A stretch of 49,781 bases of DNA from a virus: positions 1 through 49,781 of IMG/VR virus record IMGVR_UViG_3300027996_000051. One strand, given 5' to 3'. Positions 45,372 to 49,781 of this stretch are shown here, piece by piece; the first letter of the stretch is position 1, and each line of letters begins with the position of its first letter. The position numbers and the translations under genes are program-made. The notes under the pieces were generated by a model. That model had not been told where the DNA came from, did no database searches, and was given only the letters and a program-made list of their open reading frames with translations.

Positions 45372-45652
45372 TGAAATGCGTAGTAACACATGAAGAAACG
45401 AGTAATCATACAAATGGAATTCCCCTATCAAAAAAAGGTAGAGATATTCTAGTAGAAATTATAAACGCTCATAATGAAAAGGTAGCCGATTTTTTTGTAG
45501 AAAAGACTAAAGCTGACAATCCTGAAGCAGCTTTTACAGATGAAGGTCTTAGAAGATTTGCTCCAAAGATAAATAAAAGACAGGCGTTAAACTTGCTAAA
45601 AATTAAAGAGTCAGATATAATGGAAACTAGAGCTGAAGTTTTGGAGGAATAA
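45371..45652 (+). CDS. Unknown small protein
   Basis: 93 residues. CVVTHEETSNHTNGIPLSKKG, a beginning like a degenerate zinc-binding or knuckle motif, then helical Lys/Glu-rich. TAATG overlaps. No family is recognised. Confidence 0.6.
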   Translation: MKCVVTHEETSNHTNGIPLSKKGRDILVEIINAHNEKVADFFVEKTKADNPEAAFTDEGLRRFAPKINKRQALNLLKIKESDIMETRAEVLEE

Positions 45653-45993
45653 TGTATCAAGAAGGTGAGATTTTAGAAGTTGTAGAAGCTTTTGGAAAGA
45701 AAGATAATAGGATAGAAGTTGGAACATCGGTAGAGTTCGTTCAAGCGGCAGATAGTGCTGATCTAGGACAGACTCTTATTGCTGTCAAATACGGTGATAG
45801 AACTCTTGTAACGAAAGAGACTAATGTTAGGGTCAAGTCTTGGTGGAGGCGTAGAAAAGCCTTTAGACAGTTTAATAAGCAGATGATGATTAATAACCCA
45901 AGATTGAGAAGATATAGTTCGAATCCTTTTGTAAAATATTGGTTCAGAGCTTATTATTGGTATGTGGATAAATTTGGAGGAAGTAATGTTTAA
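45652..45993 (+). CDS. Unknown protein with basic C-terminus
   Basis: 113 residues. N-terminal beta barrel-like half (VGTSVEFVQAADSADLGQTL), then a Trp/Arg/Tyr-rich basic half (SWWRRRKAFRQFNKQM). Its last codons (GGAGGAAGT) form the ribosome site of the next gene, with 8 bases of overlap. Confidence 0.6.
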   Translation: MYQEGEILEVVEAFGKKDNRIEVGTSVEFVQAADSADLGQTLIAVKYGDRTLVTKETNVRVKSWWRRRKAFRQFNKQMMINNPRLRRYSSNPFVKYWFRAYYWYVDKFGGSNV

Positions 45994-46495
45994 AGTTGGT
46001 GATATATTAGAAGCTGTAGACCCTGGGGTCCCTTATTTGGGAACTGGAGATATTGTAGAAGTTGTCCAAGTTAATCCTTCCGAAATTGATCCTGATTTTG
46101 ACCTATTACAGTTCGAAGGAGTTAAAGACTCTCATTGGGCATGTAGATTTAAAAGATATGAGGGTTATACAAATCAAGAAATGATAGATAGGATCGAAAA
46201 GGCTGAGAGTATGTTACAGTCAGCAGCTCCTTCAATTAATGAGATTATTAGAAATGGGTTAATAACAGGTCAAGAAAAGGTAGCGGCATCGGAAACTCAG
46301 GTAGCAGGAAATCATTACTCTAAGTTAAAGATTCAACCCATGGAATATTGCCTTCAGAATGATCTAAATTATGGTCAATCTAATGCTATTAAATATATCA
46401 CGCGGTATAAAGATAAGAACGGTATCGAGGATTTAAAGAAAGCAATTCATTGTATAGAATTATTAATCGAGTTTGAAGAAAAAGACATTGACTAA
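45986..46495 (+). CDS. DUF3310 protein
   Basis: 169 residues from MFKVGDILEAVDPG (GGAGGAAGTA upstream; the longer frame is rejected). N-terminal SH3-like part, and the C-terminal DUF3310 block VAGNHYSKLKIQPMEYCLQN with AIKYITRYKDKNGIEDLKKA. DUF3310 is common in phages and annotated as nucleotide-kinase-like, without firm function. It lies near the ribonucleotide reductase genes, which would fit nucleotide metabolism. Confidence 0.8.
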   Translation: MFKVGDILEAVDPGVPYLGTGDIVEVVQVNPSEIDPDFDLLQFEGVKDSHWACRFKRYEGYTNQEMIDRIEKAESMLQSAAPSINEIIRNGLITGQEKVAASETQVAGNHYSKLKIQPMEYCLQNDLNYGQSNAIKYITRYKDKNGIEDLKKAIHCIELLIEFEEKDID

Positions 46496-46517
46496 AAAGT
46501 AAAATTCTGTTAACCTA

Positions 46518-46877
46518 GTGAGTAAGGGAGTCCATCTGAAATCTAAAAAAGGCGATAAAGTGAAAGAACCGAAATCAGCAGAAGTTGCAAAACTGAAGAA
46601 GCGTATAAGGTTACTAGAAAAGCAGAAGAAAGATCTAGTTTCGCAGTTAAAATCTGCTGAAAAAGCCTTAGAGCGTAATATGAAATTCCTAAAAGGTTCC
46701 GTAGAAGATATATCTGTCGAAGAGCTGATTGAAGCGGCGAAAGAAGATAAAACATTGAAGGAAGTTAAAGTGGAAAAAGAGTGTCCGAATTGTGGAAGTA
46801 AAAATTTAAAAGTCATGAACATTTTAGGTGGAAAGATTGAGATCTGTCCTGATTGTTCTCATCGAGGTAAATTGTAG
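46518..46877 (+). CDS. Coiled-coil zinc-ribbon protein, start uncertain
   Basis: Up to 119 residues from GTG at 46518, without a clear ribosome site. A promoter-like TTGACT-N17-TAACCT (46488-46516) just upstream would place the transcript start after this GTG, so a GTG near 46560 may be used instead. Heptad helix in the middle (LKKRIRLLEKQKKDLVSQLK) and a C-terminal zinc ribbon (CPNCGS, CPDCS). TAGTG overlap with the next gene. Confidence 0.6.
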   Translation: MSKGVHLKSKKGDKVKEPKSAEVAKLKKRIRLLEKQKKDLVSQLKSAEKALERNMKFLKGSVEDISVEELIEAAKEDKTLKEVKVEKECPNCGSKNLKVMNILGGKIEICPDCSHRGKL

Positions 46878-47350
46878 TGGCGAAAAAGAAAGGTCGTAAA
46901 CCTACTACTGGTAGAAAAACTACGAAACGAGATATATTTGAAGATCCTATAAAGTTAAAAGGTAGAGTCCTAACTTTAATGAGAGCTGATTTTAAGAAGT
47001 CTCCGATGTATGCTGCTGCTAAGAAGAGTTCCTTTTTAGGACAATCTATATACCAGTGTCCCTTATGTATGGTGATGGTCTATACAGGAGTTAGTGATAA
47101 GAACTACGAGAAGCTTAAATTAGAGCATCCTAAGTTACAACGAGGAAAAGAGTCTAAGATGTTCAATCTGGATCATGTAGAGCCTATAGTACCTTATGAT
47201 CGGGCTACAAAAGACATGTCCTTGGATGAACTTGCTCCTAGAGTATATTGCCATGAAGATAATATGCAATATATTTGTAAAGAGTGTCATAAGATTAAAA
47301 GCGCACATGAATCGGGATTAAGAAAAGAAGAGAGGAAGAAGAAAAAATAG
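46877..47350 (+). CDS. HNH nuclease
   Basis: 157 residues, GTG start overlapping the upstream TAG. Basic N-terminus (KKKGRKPTTGRKTTKRD). HNH fold: CPLC, then FNLDHVEPIVPYD with the His-metal segment, N in EDNMQ and CKECHKIK. The zinc knuckle CxxC...CxxC and DHVEPIV resemble phage-type HNH enzymes, but it has no NUMOD modules, so it differs from the two homing endonucleases. A free-standing nicking or processing nuclease is likely. Confidence 0.8.
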   Translation: MAKKKGRKPTTGRKTTKRDIFEDPIKLKGRVLTLMRADFKKSPMYAAAKKSSFLGQSIYQCPLCMVMVYTGVSDKNYEKLKLEHPKLQRGKESKMFNLDHVEPIVPYDRATKDMSLDELAPRVYCHEDNMQYICKECHKIKSAHESGLRKEERKKKK

Positions 47351-47379
47351 TTGACAAATTAACAAAAATCAAGTAAAAT
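47351..47379 (+). promoter_or_regulatory. Sigma70 promoter of the ribonucleotide reductase operon
   Basis: TTGACA, 17-bp spacer, TAAAAT, directly after the HNH stop. The leader ends in TTAAAGGAGTTTA before nrdB. Confidence 0.75.
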
Positions 47380-47415
47380 ATACCCCAGACATTCAAACAA
47401 CATTAAAGGAGTTTA

Positions 47416-48390
47416 ATGAGTTTACTAAAACCTAGAGAAGTATATAAACCTTTTGAGTACCCTAAAGCTTTTGATTTTTGGGAGAAGCAGCAAAATGCTC
47501 ATTGGCTACCTTCAGAGGTATCATTAGCCGGAGATATCAAGAATTGGAAAGAGGATCTTGTTCAGAGCGAAAGAGATGTTTATGGTCAGATTTTAAAATC
47601 ATTTACTCAAATTGAACTAGTAGTTGGTAATGACTATTGGAGACATTTAGGAAATCTTATAAGAAAGCCTGAAATTCAAATGATGTGTGCAGCTTTTTCT
47701 AACATGGAAACAATTCATACACAGGCGTATAGTTATTTAAACGACTCGTTAGGACTTGATAATTATGAGGCTTTTTTACAGGATGAAACGTCTGTAGCTA
47801 AACTAGATAAACTTAAAAACATTAAAGGTAAATCAAAAAGAGATATTGCGCGACGTTTGGCTATATTCTCAGGTTTCACAGAAGGTGTCAATCTATTCAG
47901 CTCTTTTGCAATTCTTATAAGTCTTTCTAGATATAATCTTATGGGTGGTATGAAGAATATAATTGAATGGTCAGCTTTAGACGAAGACTTACACTCTAGA
48001 GCCGGAATCTGGTTATTCAACACTCTTATTTCGGAAAATCCTGATATATGGGATAAAGAGTTAAAGTCGGAAATTTATGAAGCGGCGAGAGTCTCAGTTC
48101 AATTAGAAGATGATTTTATAGATAAAGCTTTCTCTTTAGGGACTATTCGAGGATTAGATCATAGAGATGTTAAAAATTATATTAGAAATAGAGCTAATGA
48201 CAAACTAGTCTCTATGGGGCTAAAGACTAATTGGAAAAACATAGATCAAGAATCACTTAAGAAGATGGATTGGTTTGAGGAGATGGTATTTGGTCAAAAT
48301 TTATCAGATTTCTTTCATGCAAGGGTTACTGATTACAGTAAGTCTAATATTTCAGTAGATAATTTATTTAAAGGATACGACATTGAATAA
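47416..48390 (+). CDS. nrdB: Ribonucleotide reductase class Ia small subunit
   Basis: 324 residues. First Glu in QIELVVGND, then NMETIHTQAY with Glu-x-x-His and the radical Tyr three residues after His (as Y122 in E. coli R2), FTEGVNLF (E204 equivalent) and LDEDLHSRAG (E238-x-x-H241 equivalent). All iron ligands and the tyrosine are present, so it should make the di-iron tyrosyl radical for NrdA. The operon order is nrdB-nrdA, opposite to the common nrdA-nrdB. Confidence 0.95.
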   Translation: MSLLKPREVYKPFEYPKAFDFWEKQQNAHWLPSEVSLAGDIKNWKEDLVQSERDVYGQILKSFTQIELVVGNDYWRHLGNLIRKPEIQMMCAAFSNMETIHTQAYSYLNDSLGLDNYEAFLQDETSVAKLDKLKNIKGKSKRDIARRLAIFSGFTEGVNLFSSFAILISLSRYNLMGGMKNIIEWSALDEDLHSRAGIWLFNTLISENPDIWDKELKSEIYEAARVSVQLEDDFIDKAFSLGTIRGLDHRDVKNYIRNRANDKLVSMGLKTNWKNIDQESLKKMDWFEEMVFGQNLSDFFHARVTDYSKSNISVDNLFKGYDIE

Positions 48391-49781
48391 AATACAAGTA
48401 GAACTACAAAAATTAAAAGACTCTAACGAAGCTCCTGAATGGTTAACCTTGGAAGGTTTTACAACTTTAAAAGGAGGGTATCTTCTTGAGGATGAGACTC
48501 CTAAGGGGATGTATCGTAGAGTTGCTAGAGCTGCGGCAAAGTCTGGTAAGTTCTCAGACGACTTTAAGGACGATTTCTTTGAGGTTATCTACAAAGGGTA
48601 CCTTGGACCTGCATCTCCGATCCTGATGAATCTAGGGACACATAGAGGTCTTCCTATAAGCTGTTTCGGACTAGAACTTGAAGATGAGATGGAAGATATC
48701 ATGGGTAGAGGTCTAGGTGAACTTTCTATGATGAGTAAAAACTCTGGCGGAGTAGGTGTAGGTTTTGATAAACTAAGACCTGCCGGTAGTCCTATTCAAG
48801 GTGGTAAAAATGGTACTAGTGATGGTGTAATTCCATTTACTAAGGTATATGATTCAGCGACACTAGCGAGTAAGCAGGGTAGAGTTAGGAGAGGTAATAC
48901 TTCGGCTAATATAAATATTGAACATAAAGATTGGTGGGATTTTATTAAAATGAGAAGACCTGAAGGTGATGTAAATCGACAGGCTTTAAATATTCACCAT
49001 TGTTCTATGATTAATGATGAGTTTATGCATAAGGTGAAAAACGGTGATCAGGAAGCTAGGCTTAAATGGGCAGAGCTTTTAAAAACTAGATTAGAAACTG
49101 GTGAATCTTATATCATGTTTAATGATACTGTTAATAATGCTAATCCTCCTGCGTATAAAAATAATGGATTAAAAGTTAATATGACAAACATTTGTTCGGA
49201 AATAACGCTCCACACAGATAGAGATCATAGTTTCATCTGTTGCTTATCAAGTTTAAATTTATATACATATGATACTTGGAAAAGTTATAAATCAACTAGA
49301 ACAGGCTTTACAGTACCTCAAATTGCAACATTATTTCTGAATGGAGTACTTGACGAGTTTATAAATAAAGCTGCAAATATTCCTTATATGGAAAAGACTG
49401 TAGCTAGTGCGAAAAAAGGCAGAGCTATTGGGATCGGTGTAATGGGTTGGCATAGTTTTCTACAAAGTAAGATGGTAGCATTTGAATCTTTTTCTGCTAT
49501 GAAGTTAAATAATGAGATTCATAAGTTTATAAAAGAAGAGGCTGTTAAAGCGACAGAAGCTTTAGCTCTAGAACGTGGTGAACCTGAGTGGTGTAAGGGT
49601 ACTGGAGTATATAACTCCCATTTAATGGCTCTAGCTCCTACAAGATCTAACTCTATTATATGTGGTGATATAGGTCCAAGTATCGAAGCTTTTGTCTCTA
49701 ATGCATATAATGATATCACCGCTAAAGGGACATTTCAACGTAGAAATAAACATCTTAAAGTATTACTAGAACAAAAAGGTC
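48383..49781 (+). CDS. nrdA: Ribonucleotide reductase class Ia large subunit, 5' part
   Basis: 466 codons to the window edge, C-terminus missing. Start is TTG at 48383 (AAAGGATACGACA upstream), overlapping the nrdB stop by 8 bases. Redox Cys in LPISCFG, active-site NICSE (Asn-x-Cys-x-Glu), and nucleotide/specificity segments (KNSGGVGVGFDKL, GRAIGIGVMGWHS, APTRSNSII) are all visible. There is no N-terminal ATP-cone, so overall dATP inhibition is probably lost, as in many phage enzymes. Confidence 0.95.
   Translation, partial: MNKIQVELQKLKDSNEAPEWLTLEGFTTLKGGYLLEDETPKGMYRRVARAAAKSGKFSDDFKDDFFEVIYKGYLGPASPILMNLGTHRGLPISCFGLELEDEMEDIMGRGLGELSMMSKNSGGVGVGFDKLRPAGSPIQGGKNGTSDGVIPFTKVYDSATLASKQGRVRRGNTSANINIEHKDWWDFIKMRRPEGDVNRQALNIHHCSMINDEFMHKVKNGDQEARLKWAELLKTRLETGESYIMFNDTVNNANPPAYKNNGLKVNMTNICSEITLHTDRDHSFICCLSSLNLYTYDTWKSYKSTRTGFTVPQIATLFLNGVLDEFINKAANIPYMEKTVASAKKGRAIGIGVMGWHSFLQSKMVAFESFSAMKLNNEIHKFIKEEAVKATEALALERGEPEWCKGTGVYNSHLMALAPTRSNSIICGDIGPSIEAFVSNAYNDITAKGTFQRRNKHLKVLLEQKG

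Noticed and set aside
1-49781. Lysogeny or defence-array features (integrase, repressor, att sites, CRISPR array, reverse transcriptase for a retron)
   Set aside because: I looked for them on both strands and found none. The short repeats at 15.5 kb are not CRISPR-like, since their units are 17 bp with irregular spacing and orientation.

Overview
This window is a stretch of a tailed double-stranded DNA phage genome. It is AT-rich (about two thirds A+T by eye), densely coding, and mostly made of short genes that overlap as ATGA or TAATG. There is no integrase, transposase, CRISPR array or recognisable tRNA, so a lytic phage is likely. The host is probably a Gram-negative bacterium: there are several lipoproteins and signal peptides, a spanin-like protein, sigma70-type promoters and a PhaR-type DNA-binding domain otherwise typical of Proteobacteria. 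The species cannot be named from the sequence.

Layout. (1) 1-10167, minus strand: late virion genes. Read leftwards they are an Ala/Gly-rich virion candidate, a 42-residue basic protein, a two-helix membrane protein, small terminase, large terminase, portal (702 aa), a 117-aa protein, scaffold (331 aa), major capsid protein (426 aa), a 161-aa structural candidate and the start of a fibre-like protein cut by the left edge. Order and sizes resemble the P22 head module, which suggests podovirus-type capsid assembly. Several of these genes follow a 21-bp motif with core TTAGCAACTATATA that I read as the late promoter. (2) 10168-10848: divergent early/late control region with operator-like repeats, one strong sigma70 promoter and a long hairpin-rich leader. 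(3) 10849-15413, plus strand: small mostly unknown genes. (4) 15414-16065: gene-free region with six TGCAA-N6-TGCCAA sites next to AT-rich DNA, a candidate replication origin or operator array. (5) 16066-26057: early region. At least nine sigma70 promoters with 17-bp spacers, many with ACGCA or ATGCA inside the spacer, drive very small acidic proteins, a glycosylase-like protein, lipoproteins, a modular HTH protein and a PhaR-type domain. One late-type minus-strand gene (16771-16971) sits inside. (6) 26057-37722: DNA metabolism. It holds a T4 DenV-like pyrimidine-dimer glycosylase, a Cas4-like Fe-S nuclease, a Sak3-type annealing protein, a DnaB-like helicase, a NUMOD4-HNH endonuclease, an AEP-type primase and a family A DNA polymerase. 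(7) 37892-47350: accessory genes. These include three metallophosphatases, a possible Tad2-like protein, an envelope/lysis-like cluster, a second NUMOD4-HNH endonuclease, an HExxH protein, a DUF3310 protein and an HNH nuclease. (8) 47416-49781: class I ribonucleotide reductase NrdB and the first part of NrdA.

The most unusual signal is a repeated architecture in which a gene cassette is flanked by two copies of a neighbouring gene's end. Both NUMOD4-HNH genes follow a gene whose C-terminal coding tail occurs again, diverged mainly at synonymous sites, downstream of the endonuclease. Two small-gene cassettes (14703-14896 and 38109-38430) are bounded by 27-35 bp near-identical repeats of a neighbour's end or start. 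Other notable signals are the orientation-biased GTAGTGSCG motif of the right arm, a pair of similar candidate structured RNAs (30912-31060 and 37745-37867), and a polymerase with Leu at the position of E. coli Phe762 and HDQ in place of HDE.

All function calls are from reading motifs by eye. No database search or folding program was run.
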